Shown: piece by piece, positions 46,457-56,743 of the stretch
Numbering within the stretch: position 1 is the first letter of the stretch
Layout: each line of letters starts with the position of its first letter
Assembly: GCA_036703275.1 (NCBI GenBank)
Contig: DATNPK010000092.1
Coordinates: forward strand, 62,001-126,000
DNA: 64,000 bases
Origin: Coleofasciculaceae cyanobacterium
GTDB lineage: Bacteria; Cyanobacteriota; Cyanobacteriia; Cyanobacteriales; Xenococcaceae
Direction: 5' to 3'
The notes under the pieces: model-generated
The model's database searches: none
The model's input: only the letters and a program-made list of their open reading frames with translations
Told to the model about the DNA's origin: nothing
Program-made: the position numbers and the translations under genes

Positions 46457-46829
46457 AATTTGAAAGGATGATGGTTTAAAGGATATAGAAATAAAAATTT
46501 TTTACTCTCTTAAAAAGAGTAACGAAAAATAAGACCTATTAGTGCAGATAAATCGGACTTATAGCAAAATTCATGGTTTATTACCGTTGTTAAATAGTAC
46601 GAGCTAATCTAAATAGAGATCGCCTATAAACATTAACATCCGTAATTAATACAAAAAAAAACTTTATTCTTAGCTAAAGCATCAATCATTACCGATAATT
46701 TTGGGTTTAAAGCTTCGCACTTTATGGCGATATACCTATTAGCTATTAGCTCTTAGCTATTAGCCTAGAATCACCAATATTTTAAGTCGGTGAGCAGTCA
46801 AACACTGAGTAACTCAAAAAGTCATTTGT
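46457..46829. other. mfd upstream region
   Basis: No gene in 373 bp. TTACTCT/AGAGTAA (46501-46521) forms a 7-bp hairpin of unclear use. CTATTAGCTATTAGCTCTTAGCTATTAGCC near 46736-46765 is one of the window's dispersed TAGCTATTAG repeats. Confidence 0.5.
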
Positions 46830-47303
46830 TCAAATTAAATTCAACATCATTTCATTACTAGGAGTAAAACCAATATTTTCGTAGACAGGCTTTCCTGAAA
46901 GTGAAGCATGAAGCACAGCCTTGGTGCAGTTTAAAGTTTTTAAATAATCAATAGCTGTTTTAGTTAACTGGCTAGCAATACCCTGACGGCGATAATCTGG
47001 CAGAACATATACATTCCAGATATAGCCATAGTTGCGATATTCTATTTTAAAAGAGGAAGGATATAAACCTGCAAATAGCTGACAGCTAACCGATCCGACT
47101 ATTTTGTCTTCTACTTGAGCTACAAAAGTCTGAAATTTTAACTCTCGGGCTTGTTGAATAAACTTGAGCGTAACATCCAACCAATCATTACGAATCAAAG
47201 TTGAAGAAATATTGTTGTCCAACCAAAGTTGATAGAAATGTTCGGCAATTACGGAATCTATTTTAGGTGTCGCGCAATCGATAACTGCTTGAGAGACAGA
47301 CAT
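46830..47303 (-). CDS. GNAT family N-acetyltransferase
   Basis: Acetyl-CoA-dependent transferase of 157 residues. IVGSVSCQLF (about 68-77) and the acetyl-CoA loop VLPDYRRQGIASQLTKTAID (about 100-119, Q/R-x-x-G-x-A motif) are clear, and the end VYENIGFTPSNEMML fits the family. Substrate unknown. Minus strand, 84 bp downstream of map, possibly co-transcribed with it. Confidence 0.88.
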   Translation of the reverse strand: MSVSQAVIDCATPKIDSVIAEHFYQLWLDNNISSTLIRNDWLDVTLKFIQQARELKFQTFVAQVEDKIVGSVSCQLFAGLYPSSFKIEYRNYGYIWNVYVLPDYRRQGIASQLTKTAIDYLKTLNCTKAVLHASLSGKPVYENIGFTPSNEMMLNLI

Positions 47304-47387
47304 ACAGATTGTTAGTTAGCTATTAGAAGCCATTCTAAATTTATATTTTAAAATTATTTGCTGGGCAAATAATTTTTATTAAATTAA

Positions 47388-48254
47388 TTAAACTAAATTG
47401 CGATCGCTCAAAATTTCATAGCCATCTTGGGTGACTAATACGGTATGCTCAAATTGGGCAGATAGATTATTATCTACGGTAACTACTGTCCAGCGATCGC
47501 GCAATACTCTAGTATGCTTAGAACCTGCATTAAGTATCGGTTCAATCGCCAAAGTCATTCCTGCTTTCAATTTGACGTTAGGCATCCATTTATTACGATG
47601 ATTAAATACTGATGGTGCTTCGTGCAGATTTTTACCAACACCATGTCCAGTATATTGTTCTACTATGCTATAGCCATTTGCCTTTACATGGTCTTCTACT
47701 GCCCCAGCAATATCTAATAGATGATTACCCGCCTTTACTTGTTCTATGCCTTTGTATAAAGCTTCTTCGGCAACCTTAATTAATTTAGCAGCGTCTTTAG
47801 TTACCTTGTTACCTACGGCAATGGTGATACAGGAGTCACCATGAAACCCCTCACAATAAGCACCCGTATCTACTTTTAAAACATCTCCGCGATGAAGCAC
47901 TTTTTTGGCATTAGGAATGCCGTGTACTACCTCGTTATTAACGCTGGCGCAGATTGAGGCAGGAAACCCATAATAACCTTTAAAGCTAGGAGTTGCAGCC
48001 ATTTCACGAATACGCTGTTCGGCATATTCATCTAAATCTGCGGTTGTCATTCCTGGTTTAGCTATCTCTTGAATTTCTTTCAGCACTGTTGCTACAATTT
48101 TCGCTGAACGACGCATTTTCTCAATTTCTGGCGCAGACTTAATTAAGATACCGCGCGGATTACGATTTAGTGCGGGTAATTCATTAGATGTGGATGTGTC
48201 GGAATTTGAAGTTGGTTTTGATTTGGGAAAAAAAAGATTAGTAATAATATTCAT
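47388..48254 (-). CDS. map: Methionine aminopeptidase, type I
   Basis: Removes the initiator methionine from new proteins. Residues 1-35 are a polar extension ([20 protein letters not shown]) not needed for the fold; [20 protein letters not shown] begins the core. Metal ligands are visible in [20 protein letters not shown] (two Asp), [15 protein letters not shown] (His), LAIEPI (Glu) and QFEHTVLV (Glu). 288 residues versus about 255 for short forms; cyanobacteria often have several map genes and this would be an extended version. Confidence 0.95.
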   Translation of the reverse strand: MNIITNLFFPKSKPTSNSDTSTSNELPALNRNPRGILIKSAPEIEKMRRSAKIVATVLKEIQEIAKPGMTTADLDEYAEQRIREMAATPSFKGYYGFPASICASVNNEVVHGIPNAKKVLHRGDVLKVDTGAYCEGFHGDSCITIAVGNKVTKDAAKLIKVAEEALYKGIEQVKAGNHLLDIAGAVEDHVKANGYSIVEQYTGHGVGKNLHEAPSVFNHRNKWMPNVKLKAGMTLAIEPILNAGSKHTRVLRDRWTVVTVDNNLSAQFEHTVLVTQDGYEILSDRNLV

Positions 48255-48307
48255 TAAATGTAGTGTTATTTATATCTTTAATCTAAGTATATCGCTAACT
48301 GATTACG

Positions 48308-49240
48308 CTATTGATTTTGTTCATTATAGGCAGCATAAACTCCCTGAACGTTATACCAGTTAAGGAAGATACGTGCTACCTGTTCGGCTAGCTGTGGTTT
48401 TTGATGCTCGATTAACCACTGCAAAACAGGTTCAAGAGTGCGTTCGTTTAATGTTCCTCTTAATGATAATATGCCCCAAAGCAGACGATGTAAAGCTGTC
48501 ATTTGAATCATCATTTTGACATCGAAGGTAGGATGTTTTTGATAAAAAACCACCCCCATTTTTCCTCGTTCAATTTCTTGGTCAATCATCTTAGGAATCT
48601 GCTCTAAATTAAAAGCAGGATGCCAATGATAACCGACAGCTTGAGGACATTTTATGAGTTTTAAATTTAGCTTTTTAAGGCGTACTCCTAATTCTAAATC
48701 TTCCCAGCCATAGAGTTGAAAACCCGTGTCAAATAAACCCGCCTCTTCTAACCACTTACGGGAGATTGCTACATTGCCAGTCGCAAAATAAGCAGCGGAA
48801 AAGTCAATTATTTTGTAAGGTTCAGAAGTGGGATTATCAAAGTTATTAGTATTAATTACTGCACCATAAGTAAACAGGCGATCGCTTCCTAGATCTTGCT
48901 CACCTTTGATTAAAGCATCGGCGTGAGATTGTAAAAAACTTGAGGTAACAACTAAATCGCTATCAATGAAAATTATGCTGTCGCCTGTAGAATTTTTTAC
49001 GCCCAAATTTCTAGCAGCAGCAGCACCTTGATGATCTTGCTCGAATACTTTTACATGAGGTAAATTAGCTCGATTTTCTCTCAGCCAAGCTAATGTTCGA
49101 TCGCTCGATCCATCGTCAACTATTACTATTTCATAATTGCTAACTCGATCGTTAATTAATTCCTGTTTTTCTAAAGCAACAAGACATTTTTGAAGTATCG
49201 GCAAGCGATTATAAGTAGGAATTACCACACTAATATACAT
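48308..49240 (-). CDS. Glycosyltransferase family 2
   Basis: GT-A enzyme of 310 residues, ISVVIPTYNRLPILQKCLVA at the start, VDDGSSDRTLAWL (about 41-53), FIDSDLVV with the DXD site near 92-96 and GWEDLELGVRLKKL as second acidic motif, all typical. The C-terminal LHRLLWGILSLRGTLNER segment is as in chlorobactene-like and hormogonium-polysaccharide GT2s. It is far from the main locus and next to map. Acceptor unknown. Confidence 0.9.
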   Translation of the reverse strand: MYISVVIPTYNRLPILQKCLVALEKQELINDRVSNYEIVIVDDGSSDRTLAWLRENRANLPHVKVFEQDHQGAAAARNLGVKNSTGDSIIFIDSDLVVTSSFLQSHADALIKGEQDLGSDRLFTYGAVINTNNFDNPTSEPYKIIDFSAAYFATGNVAISRKWLEEAGLFDTGFQLYGWEDLELGVRLKKLNLKLIKCPQAVGYHWHPAFNLEQIPKMIDQEIERGKMGVVFYQKHPTFDVKMMIQMTALHRLLWGILSLRGTLNERTLEPVLQWLIEHQKPQLAEQVARIFLNWYNVQGVYAAYNEQNQ

Positions 49241-49338
49241 CTATAAAAGCTCTTGTTTTAAAAAAACCAAGTATAACATCCGAACTTTTGCTCGAATATT
49301 AACTTATTAACCTTCTGAGTACAGTGCCTTGCCCTTTC

Positions 49339-50163
49339 TTAAAATACTCGATTCATTTTCTTTAATAAGATTTCGATCATGGCTGCATCATCGCTATCAG
49401 GCGCAACTTTGAGAAAGTATTGGAGATCGACGATCGCCTCCTCCCAACGATTTACTTGGTAATAGAGTAAACCGCGATCGCGTATTTCTGCCACGTTTTG
49501 AGGAAATATCTTAAGGATGCCACTCATAATTAATAAAGCTTTATCTATTTCTCGGCGGTGTAGATAGATAAACTTAAGGTTGTTCAGCATTCTAACTAAT
49601 ATTTGCTTATTGGTTACAGGCGCAAGCCAGCTAGGATCGAGCTTTACCTGTTGTTGATAAATCTTATCTAGTCTTATTTGACAGTCGTGTTCAAATAAGA
49701 TTTCTCCTTGGTTAAAAGCATCGACAAAAATTTCCGAATCTTCAAATTCAGGGCGAATTAAGAAATGTCCAGGCATGCCAATTCCTACCATCGGAAAATT
49801 AAGACGTTGAGCGATCGCTAAATAAATTACTGCCAGGGTTATGGGAATTCCTACCTTTCTTTCAATTACTTGATTTAAAAAGCTATTGTCAGGATCGTAA
49901 TAATTATGTTGATTACCGCGAAATTGCAAGCGCTCAAATAAATGATTGTTAATTAATTTAATTACTTTTAAAGGATAGCGTTCGGCGGTTAATTGAGATT
50001 CAATTTCCAAAGCGATCGCTGTTAAAATATCTAAATATTTCTGAACATTTAAATTGGGATATTCTGCTTGAGCAAAATAAAGAGAGGCTTTAGCTAAATC
50101 TATGTGATTATCTGGTTGATTAACTTCTTGATAAAAGTTATGCCATAGTAATTGATTATCCAT
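49339..50163 (-). CDS. SirB1-like protein (transglutaminase-like plus TPR)
   Basis: 274 residues of the SirB1/YchA family. A transglutaminase-like region holds NSFLNQVIERKVGIPITLAV, IYLAIAQRLNFPMVGIGMPG and HFLIRPE, where a cysteine protease site would be but the Cys is absent, as usual in this family. The C-terminal TPR-like repeats (about 195-270) have LIMSGILKIFPQNVAEIRDR and YYQVNRWEEAIVDLQYFLK. Function not established; no close operon partner. Confidence 0.88.
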   Translation of the reverse strand: MDNQLLWHNFYQEVNQPDNHIDLAKASLYFAQAEYPNLNVQKYLDILTAIALEIESQLTAERYPLKVIKLINNHLFERLQFRGNQHNYYDPDNSFLNQVIERKVGIPITLAVIYLAIAQRLNFPMVGIGMPGHFLIRPEFEDSEIFVDAFNQGEILFEHDCQIRLDKIYQQQVKLDPSWLAPVTNKQILVRMLNNLKFIYLHRREIDKALLIMSGILKIFPQNVAEIRDRGLLYYQVNRWEEAIVDLQYFLKVAPDSDDAAMIEILLKKMNRVF

Positions 50164-50290
50164 CGGGCTGGCAATTGATTTGTATAATTCATTTTGGTTA
50201 TTTTAATCTGTTTTCAGTAAATATACCGATTAACTATTATTAATAATTTGGCATCTGTTAAAAGTTGTTTATTTTTTAAGTCCAAAGATT

Positions 50291-52444
50291 TTAAGCTTGT
50301 TTAATTGATAAGCCAACGCGTTTAAGTTTTTCATTTACTTCCAATACTCTAACTTTAACTATCTGTCCGACTTTTACTATTTCATTAGGATCTGATATAA
50401 AGCGATCGCATAGCTGAGAAATATGCACCAAGCCATCTTGATGTACGCCAACATCAACAAATGCACCAAAGTTAACCACGTTAGTTACTACTCCTTCCAA
50501 AACCATCCCTTCAGTCAAATCCCCGATCTCAGCAACACCTTCTTGAAAAGTAGCATATTGAAATTGCTCTCTAGGATCTCTTCCTGGTTTTTCTAATTCG
50601 GCGATCGCATCTTGTAGAGTTGGCAAACCAATATCTTCAGTAACAAACTGTTGTAGATCGAGACTTTTAAGGCGATCGCTCACTTGAGTAATTTGATTTA
50701 GAGGTACATTCAAGCTTTTAACAATTTGTTTAATTACCCCGTAGCTTTCTGGATGCACCGCCGTATTATCTAAAGGATTTTCTCCATCGCGAATGCGCAG
50801 AAATCCCGCTGCTTGTTCGTAAGTTTTCTTGCCTAATTTTGCCACTTTTAAAAGTTCTTGACGATTATTAAATGCTCCGCGATCATTACGATAAGTCACT
50901 ATATTATTGGCAATTGACCCAGAAATTCCTGATACAAAGGTTAACAATTCTTTAGAAGCAGTATTTAGATCTACACCTACATAATTGACGCAGCTTTCTA
51001 CAGTTTCCTCAAGCTTTTGTTTAAGTAGCTTTTGATTTACATCATGCTGATATTGCCCTACCCCAATAGATTTCGGATCTATTTTGACTAACTCAGCTAA
51101 GGGATCTTGTAATCTTCTCCCGATGCTAATTGCACCACGTATAGTAATATCTAGATCGGGAAATTCTTCTCGCGCTACATCACTTGCCGAATAGATCGAT
51201 GCCCCCGACTCGTTAACAATTACCTTAATTGGTTGTTGCTTAATTTCGGTTAAAACTTCGCCAATAAAGCGATCCGTTTCCCTAGAGGCTGTACCATTAC
51301 CAATAGCAATCAATTCAATTTGATATTTGCTAATGAGATCTTTGACGCTTTGGGCTGCTTGCTTTCTTTTATTTTCCCCCGAATGAGGAAAGATTGCCTG
51401 ATATTTTAAATACTTACCAGTATCTGAAAGCACCACCGTCTTACATCCCGTCCGAAAGCCAGGGTCAATTGCCAGAGTCGGTTTTCTCCCCGCAGGAGAA
51501 GCCAGCAAAAGGTTGCGTAAGTTAGCTTCAAAAGCTTGAATAGACTCTATATCTGCATATTCTTGGCGATCGCTCCTCACTTCCCGAATTAAAGAAGGCT
51601 TTAGTAGACGATTAAATGCATCTTGGAGCATTGTTTGATAAAATAGCTTTAAGCTTGGACATTTAGTGCTAATTTTCCGCTTCTCTAGATAAGTCATCAC
51701 TTCTGACTCTTCATAAGCAATCTCTACACTCAATATCCCTTCGGCTTCACCACGATATAAAGCCAAAACGTTATGTGGTGGAATTTTACTTACCCCATAG
51801 CTATATTGACGATACATTTCATACTTGGTACTGCCTTCAGGATGCTCGCTTTTGATTTGCGAGACAAATACTCCTTGTTTAAAAAGGTATTCCCGTAAAT
51901 AAGCCCTAATTTCAGCATTATCTGCTATTTGCTCTGCTAGGATATCTGCTGCACCTATTAACGCTTGTTCTAAAGAATCAACTCCTTTGGCTGCATTGAT
52001 ATATTTATTAGCTTCTGAGTTCAAAGATAAATTAGCTACTTGTGGTTTGTTATTCGATTCAATCCACTCTGCCAACGGCGTTAATCCTTTGTCTCTAGCA
52101 ATAGTAGCCCTAGTGCGTCGCTTTGGTTTGTAAGGTAAATATAAATCTTCTAGTTCAGTTTTATTGAAACAGGCTGTAATCTTCGCCTCAAGTTCGGCAG
52201 TTAATTTTCCTTGAGAATCAATTTCTTCGACGATTTTGGCTTTGCGCTTTGCCAGTTCATCCAAATAGGAGTAGCGTTCAAAAATATCTCTTAGCTGTAC
52301 TTCATCCAATGAGCCTGTTTGCTCCTTACGATAGCGGGCAATAAAAGGAACTGTTCCACCTTCTAGCCACAGATCCAGTGCATTGTTGACGTTGCCTGGG
52401 GACAAGGAAAACTCTTGAGTAATCAGTTGCCGAATGTCAGTCAT
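50291..52444 (-). CDS. tex: Tex-like RNA-binding transcription accessory protein
   Basis: 717 residues. Order: N-terminal helical HTH region (1-150), central helices, YqgF/RuvC-like domain with LAIDPGFRTGCKTVVLSDTG (about 320), helix-hairpin-helix domain FVSGISGSIANNIVTYRNDR, and a C-terminal S1 RNA-binding domain EGVVTNVVNFGAFVDVGVHQ. GDLTEGMVLEG links to S1. All parts are intact. Tex acts in transcription and RNA metabolism; the exact role in cyanobacteria is unknown. Confidence 0.95.
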   Translation of the reverse strand: MTDIRQLITQEFSLSPGNVNNALDLWLEGGTVPFIARYRKEQTGSLDEVQLRDIFERYSYLDELAKRKAKIVEEIDSQGKLTAELEAKITACFNKTELEDLYLPYKPKRRTRATIARDKGLTPLAEWIESNNKPQVANLSLNSEANKYINAAKGVDSLEQALIGAADILAEQIADNAEIRAYLREYLFKQGVFVSQIKSEHPEGSTKYEMYRQYSYGVSKIPPHNVLALYRGEAEGILSVEIAYEESEVMTYLEKRKISTKCPSLKLFYQTMLQDAFNRLLKPSLIREVRSDRQEYADIESIQAFEANLRNLLLASPAGRKPTLAIDPGFRTGCKTVVLSDTGKYLKYQAIFPHSGENKRKQAAQSVKDLISKYQIELIAIGNGTASRETDRFIGEVLTEIKQQPIKVIVNESGASIYSASDVAREEFPDLDITIRGAISIGRRLQDPLAELVKIDPKSIGVGQYQHDVNQKLLKQKLEETVESCVNYVGVDLNTASKELLTFVSGISGSIANNIVTYRNDRGAFNNRQELLKVAKLGKKTYEQAAGFLRIRDGENPLDNTAVHPESYGVIKQIVKSLNVPLNQITQVSDRLKSLDLQQFVTEDIGLPTLQDAIAELEKPGRDPREQFQYATFQEGVAEIGDLTEGMVLEGVVTNVVNFGAFVDVGVHQDGLVHISQLCDRFISDPNEIVKVGQIVKVRVLEVNEKLKRVGLSIKQA

Positions 52445-52745
52445 AGAAAATCTCGAAACTACGCCAAAAGCGTAATAGCTTTAAAAGAACAATTCTGATT
52501 ATATATAGCAATACGTTAAAGTTTTCCCAAAGCTCATGGAGGAAGGAAATGAATTCGCGCTAAAAGTCTATGCTTACAGCAGTTTTCATGCTTGATAGAC
52601 TACGCTGTTGATTAACTAGTTTTTAGTTATTAGCCATTGGTGACAAGTTAAAGCTGTGTGTTATTTGTCAATTGGTTTGTAGCGCCCTGCGCTATTAGCT
52701 TTTAGAAATAAGAAATAGCAAATAGCTTTTTTTACCTTTGCATCT
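52445..52745. other. Intergenic region with TAGCTATTAG-type repeats
   Basis: No gene in about 300 bp. AGTTTTTAGTTATTAGCCATTGG near 52620 and GCTATTAGCTTTTAGAAATAAG near 52690 belong to the dispersed repeat type seen at 27129, 28620, 46736 and 63901. Confidence 0.5.
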
Positions 52746-53690
52746 TTAGTAATTCAAGCTTAATAAACTAAGTTGTTCAGCATCTTTTGTACTAAGTTTC
52801 CAGCCCATTGCTCCTGCATTTTCCGCTGCCTGTCGAGCGTTTTTAGCCCCAGGAATTGGAATTACGTTTTCTTGAACTATGAGCCAGTTGAGAGCTACCT
52901 GAACGGGAGTTTTTTGATATTTTTCAGCAAGCTGTTTTAATTGGCTAATTATTGGTTCAATCTTGCTCAAACCAGAAGCCGAAAATTTGGGGTTGAGCTT
53001 TCTTGCTCCTTTGACTATTTCCGTATTCTCTGGAGTGTATTTTCCTGTCAATAGCCCTTGATCTAAAGGACTATATGCCAAAATCGTAATTCCCAATTCA
53101 CGAGCAAGCTCTAAAATACCGTTTTGCTCAATTTTTCTGCTTAGCAAAGAATAATGAACCTGATTTACAGCCAAAGGGACATCATATTGTGCTAATAAAT
53201 CGTGTGCCTGCTGCATCTGGGTTGCAGAATAGTTACTGACTCCGACGCTTAGGATACGACCTCGCTTAACCTCTGATGCCAAAGCCTTCATTAAAGTCTG
53301 TTGACCCATAAAAAAGCTAAAAGGCATATGGACTTGGTAGAGAGCAACTTGTTCCACCTGAAGCCGTTTGAGACTATCAGTTACAGCATCAGCCACCGCC
53401 TGCGAGTTCAACTTCCAGGGCAAAGGAAAATACTTGGTTGCGATCTGTACTGGTTGAGTAGTTTGCTTTAAAAATTGTCCAATGAGCCGCTCAGATTCAC
53501 CTAAACCGTAAATTTCAGCAGTATCAAAAAAAGTTGCGCCGTTAGCTATAGCAGCCTCAAAAGCTTTTTCAACCTCCATTGCTCCATAATCTGAGCCATA
53601 ACCCCAAAACAGGCGATCGCCCCAAGACCAAGTGCCAATACCTAAAGATGGAAGTGAAATAGGCAGAAGTGATAGTTTAGTTGATTCCAT
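52746..53690 (-). CDS. Aldo/keto reductase
   Basis: AKR enzyme of 314 residues. Catalytic set visible: Asp and Tyr in FFDTAEIYGLGESE, Lys in QIATKYFPLPW, His in LYQVHMPFSFF. GVSNYSATQMQ and LNWLIVQENVIPIPGAKN (cofactor-binding end) follow. Similar to plant-type pyridoxal reductase-like and general cyanobacterial AKRs. One of four AKR genes within 22 kb; divergent from the one at 54018. Confidence 0.92.
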   Translation of the reverse strand: MESTKLSLLPISLPSLGIGTWSWGDRLFWGYGSDYGAMEVEKAFEAAIANGATFFDTAEIYGLGESERLIGQFLKQTTQPVQIATKYFPLPWKLNSQAVADAVTDSLKRLQVEQVALYQVHMPFSFFMGQQTLMKALASEVKRGRILSVGVSNYSATQMQQAHDLLAQYDVPLAVNQVHYSLLSRKIEQNGILELARELGITILAYSPLDQGLLTGKYTPENTEIVKGARKLNPKFSASGLSKIEPIISQLKQLAEKYQKTPVQVALNWLIVQENVIPIPGAKNARQAAENAGAMGWKLSTKDAEQLSLLSLNY

Positions 53691-54017
53691 GAGTTTGATA
53701 ATAACTTTTAGACGGCTTTAACATTACTTTATCTAAAATAATGCCTGAAATAAATTGGCGGTCAAACCATCTAAAGCGTTAGATATTTTTCACAGGCAGA
53801 GTGATTGCTAATTTTATTAAGTTCACCTATGGAATTACTACACATAGTGAGGCTAAATAAATCAAGAGCAGCTATAAAAATAATTATGACTGCTACCAAC
53901 AACTATAAGTACTCTTTTTGCTCGACCTTCGTTACGGTTAAAAAAAGATAGATACGGTCTGAAGTAAAAATCGCTCAGAATATATTTAATAACTGTCGAT
54001 AAGAGAAAAAATAAATT
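53691..54017. other. Spacer between divergent aldo/keto reductase genes
   Basis: No gene seen. AT-rich; both promoters should lie here but no box pair stands out. A minus-strand reading frame at 53862-54053 has no family features and is disregarded. Confidence 0.5.
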
Positions 54018-54977
54018 ATGAAAACGCGCTCGCTGGGAACATCGGAAATTCAAATTACCCCGATCTTAATGGGAACATGGCAGGCGGGAAAAAGGATGTG
54101 GGCAGGAATTGATGACGAAGAGAGCGTTGCGGCAATTCGAGCTGCTGTGGAGGCAGGGATAACCACTATTGATACGGCCGAGGTATACGGCGAAGGACAT
54201 TCAGAACAAATTGTCGCTAAAGCTGTAGCCGATCTTCGTGATCGATTAGTCTACGCTTCTAAAGTATTTGTTAATCATCTTAAATACGACCAGGTAATCG
54301 AAGCTTGCGATCGCTCTTTGACTAATCTCAAGACTGACTATCTCGACCTCTATCAAATTCATTGGCCCTCTGGCTCATTTAACAATGAAGTTGTCCCGAT
54401 TGAAGAGACAATGAACGCCCTAAATAAATTAAAAGAGGACGGCAAAATTAAAGCAATTGGAGTTTCTAATTTTAATCGTACTCAGCTAGAGGAAGCTGCC
54501 CAATATGGCAAAATTGATAGTCTACAACCCCCCTATTCATTGTTCTGGCGCAAGATCGAAACCGATGCAGTACCCTATTGCGTGGAACATAATATTTCTA
54601 TTTTGGCTTACTCTTCCATGGCTCAAGGATTACTTACAGGTAAATTTAGTCCAGGTCATCAATTTGCTAAAGACGATCATCGTAGTGCTAATGTCCTATT
54701 TCAAGGAGAAAACTTTGAACGCGCTCAACACGCTTTAGAACAGCTAAAACCCATTGCCGAAAAGCATAGCTGTACTTTAGCTCAACTGTCTCTGGCGTGG
54801 TTAATTGCTCAACCTCAAACTCAGGCGATCGCTGGAGCGAGAACTGCTGCTCAAGCCCAAGATAATGCCAAAGCAGCAAGCGTCGATCTATCTCCTGATG
54901 AATTGCAAGAAATAGATCGCATTGGTAGACAAGTAACCGATCCTCTCGATGATAATCCCGTAATGTGGAATTGGTAG
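54018..54977 (+). CDS. Aldo/keto reductase
   Basis: AKR enzyme of 319 residues: MKTRSLGTSEIQITPILMGT start, Asp and Tyr in TIDTAEVYGEGHSE, Lys in VYASKVFVNH, His in YQIHWPSG. VSNFNRTQLEEAAQYG and LAWLIAQPQTQAIAGARTAA are the family's later blocks. Closest in pattern to the AKR at 52746 but clearly diverged, so an old rather than recent duplication. Convergent with sufB. Confidence 0.93.
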   Translation: MKTRSLGTSEIQITPILMGTWQAGKRMWAGIDDEESVAAIRAAVEAGITTIDTAEVYGEGHSEQIVAKAVADLRDRLVYASKVFVNHLKYDQVIEACDRSLTNLKTDYLDLYQIHWPSGSFNNEVVPIEETMNALNKLKEDGKIKAIGVSNFNRTQLEEAAQYGKIDSLQPPYSLFWRKIETDAVPYCVEHNISILAYSSMAQGLLTGKFSPGHQFAKDDHRSANVLFQGENFERAQHALEQLKPIAEKHSCTLAQLSLAWLIAQPQTQAIAGARTAAQAQDNAKAASVDLSPDELQEIDRIGRQVTDPLDDNPVMWNW

Positions 54978-54997
54978 CTTGTAGCTTGACAGTCAAT

Positions 54998-55036
54998 AAA
55001 AATCTGGAGATGTATCGTTAAAACACATCTCCAGAT
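54998..55036 (-). terminator. Rho-independent terminator after sufB
   Basis: ATCTGGAGATGT (55002-55013) and ACATCTCCAGAT (55025-55036) are perfect 12-bp arms. On the minus strand the stem is followed by TTTTT, as needed to end the sufB transcript. Confidence 0.88.
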
Positions 55037-55059
55037 CGAGTCTATAGTCAGACAAGTAA

Positions 55060-56508
55060 TTAACCGACTGTTCCTTCTAATTTTAAGCTCAATAACTTGT
55101 CAGCTTCGGCGGCAAACTCCATGGGTAATTCATTGAGGACATCCTTACAAAAACCACTAACCAGCATCGATACCGCATCTTCTTCAGAAATACCTCGTTG
55201 AGCAAAGTAAAACAGCTGTTCTTCGCCAATTTTGGCGGTAGAAGCTTCGTGTTCGACTTTGGCGGTATTGTTACTTACTTGGATATAAGGAAAAGTATTC
55301 GCTTCGGCATTATCGCCAATTAACATTGAATCGCACTGAGAATAGTTGCGCGCACCAGTAGCGTTATTACCAATTTTAACCAAACCGCGATAGCTACCTT
55401 GAGAATTTCCCGCCGAGATACCTTTAGAAATGATTGTACTGCGGGTATTTTTACCCACATGGATCATTTTTGTACCTGTGTCAGCCTGCTGCTTATTGTT
55501 AGTTAAAGCGATTGAATAAAATTCACCGATGGAATTATCACCGACTAAAACACAACTAGGATACTTCCAGGTAATCGCCGAACCTGTTTCTACCTGCGTC
55601 CAAGAGATTTTGGAGTTGACTCCTTTACACAAACCACGCTTAGTTACAAAATTATAAATTCCGCCTTTACCGTTTTCATCCCCTGCAAACCAGTTTTGGA
55701 CAGTGGAATATTTAATCTCAGCGTCATCTAACACCACTAATTCCACTACCGCAGCATGAAGCTGATTAGTATCAAACATTGGCGCAGTACAGCCTTCAAG
55801 ATAGCTAACGGATGCACCCTCTTCAGCCACAATTAAAGTACGCTCAAACTGCCCTGTATCACCATCATTAATCCGAAAATAGGTTGATAGTTCCATAGGA
55901 CAGGTTACGCCTTTAGGAATAAACACAAATGAACCATCGCTAAATACAGCTGAATTTAAGGCCGCAAAGTAATTATCGCCTACTGGAACAACGCTGCCTA
56001 AGTACTTGCGCACTAGTTCGGGATACTCTTCTAAAGCCTCGGAAATTGAGCAAAAAATTACGCCATCTTCGGCTAACTTCTCTTTAAAAGTAGTGCCGAT
56101 CGAAACGCTATCAAAAATAGCATCCACTGCTACGTTACTTAATCTTTTTTGTTCGGATAAAGGAATACCCAGCTTATCAAAAGTCTCTAGTAATGCTGGA
56201 TCGACTTCATCTAAACTACCTTTCTTTTCTAGTTTTTTCTTGGGCGCGGAATAATAAACGATGTTCTGATAATCGATCGCCGGATATTGTACATGAGGCC
56301 AATCTGGTTCGCTCATCTTGAGCCATTGACGATAGGCTTTGAGACGAAACTCTAGCATAAATTCTGGCTCGTTTTTCTTAGCTGAAATTAGGCGAACGAC
56401 ATCTTCGCTCAAGCCACGAGGAATTTGTTCAGTCTCAATGTCGGTAACAAAACCATATTTGTAAGGCTGATTGACTAAAGTTTTGACGTTGGCACTCATA
56501 ATAGGCAA
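55060..56508 (-). CDS. sufB: Fe-S cluster assembly protein SufB
   Basis: Scaffold subunit of the SufBCD complex that builds iron-sulfur clusters, essential in cyanobacteria for photosystem I. 482 residues, usual length. N-terminal [53 protein letters not shown] and the beta-helix end [33 protein letters not shown] are family blocks; conserved Cys residues remain in CTAP and CDSML. In most cyanobacteria sufC, sufD and sufS follow directly; here a terminator comes after 24 bp, so sufB is alone. sufR is divergent upstream. Confidence 0.97.
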   Translation of the reverse strand: MPIMSANVKTLVNQPYKYGFVTDIETEQIPRGLSEDVVRLISAKKNEPEFMLEFRLKAYRQWLKMSEPDWPHVQYPAIDYQNIVYYSAPKKKLEKKGSLDEVDPALLETFDKLGIPLSEQKRLSNVAVDAIFDSVSIGTTFKEKLAEDGVIFCSISEALEEYPELVRKYLGSVVPVGDNYFAALNSAVFSDGSFVFIPKGVTCPMELSTYFRINDGDTGQFERTLIVAEEGASVSYLEGCTAPMFDTNQLHAAVVELVVLDDAEIKYSTVQNWFAGDENGKGGIYNFVTKRGLCKGVNSKISWTQVETGSAITWKYPSCVLVGDNSIGEFYSIALTNNKQQADTGTKMIHVGKNTRSTIISKGISAGNSQGSYRGLVKIGNNATGARNYSQCDSMLIGDNAEANTFPYIQVSNNTAKVEHEASTAKIGEEQLFYFAQRGISEEDAVSMLVSGFCKDVLNELPMEFAAEADKLLSLKLEGTVG

Positions 56509-56631
56509 TTAATATAGATTATGTTTTGGCAAATGTCTTACAATTTTGTTCGGCAGTAACCAGAGAATCTAGTCAATGCTTAGGTAAAATTAGTTTAAGA
56601 GTATTTTGAGGAAATCTTATTTTGAGTTTAA

Positions 56632-56645
56632 CAATAAATTTGTTG
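56632..56645. promoter_or_regulatory. SufR operator, imperfect
   Basis: CAAT-AAATTT-GTTG, one base off the known SufR site CAAC-N6-GTTG. Followed by TTTAAGTA, as is the second site, and exactly 40 bp from it. Confidence 0.75.
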
Positions 56646-56671
56646 TTTAAGTATATTGTAAGTTACATTAG

Positions 56672-56685
56672 CAACAAAGACGTTG
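56672..56685. promoter_or_regulatory. SufR operator, perfect
   Basis: CAAC-AAAGAC-GTTG is a full match to CAAC-N6-GTTG, the site bound by SufR with its Fe-S cluster in Synechocystis. It lies in the 235-bp divergent region, 59 bp before the sufR ATG, and would control both sufR and sufB. Confidence 0.85.
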
Positions 56686-56743
56686 TTTAAGTAAAAAATT
56701 TCCTTTGCTCTTTTGTTAATTTCAACATATAGCTTTTAAGACG

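Noticed and set aside
46501-46521. Hairpin TTACTCT/AGAGTAA before mfd as a terminator
   Set aside because: Stem is short and AT-rich, and it sits upstream of mfd with no clear transcript to end there.
53862-54053. 63-residue minus-strand reading frame between the divergent aldo/keto reductase genes
   Set aside because: No recognisable motif, overlaps the start of a well-supported gene.
54688-54996. 102-residue minus-strand reading frame opposite the aldo/keto reductase
   Set aside because: Lies within the real gene on the other strand, with no family features and no ribosome site.
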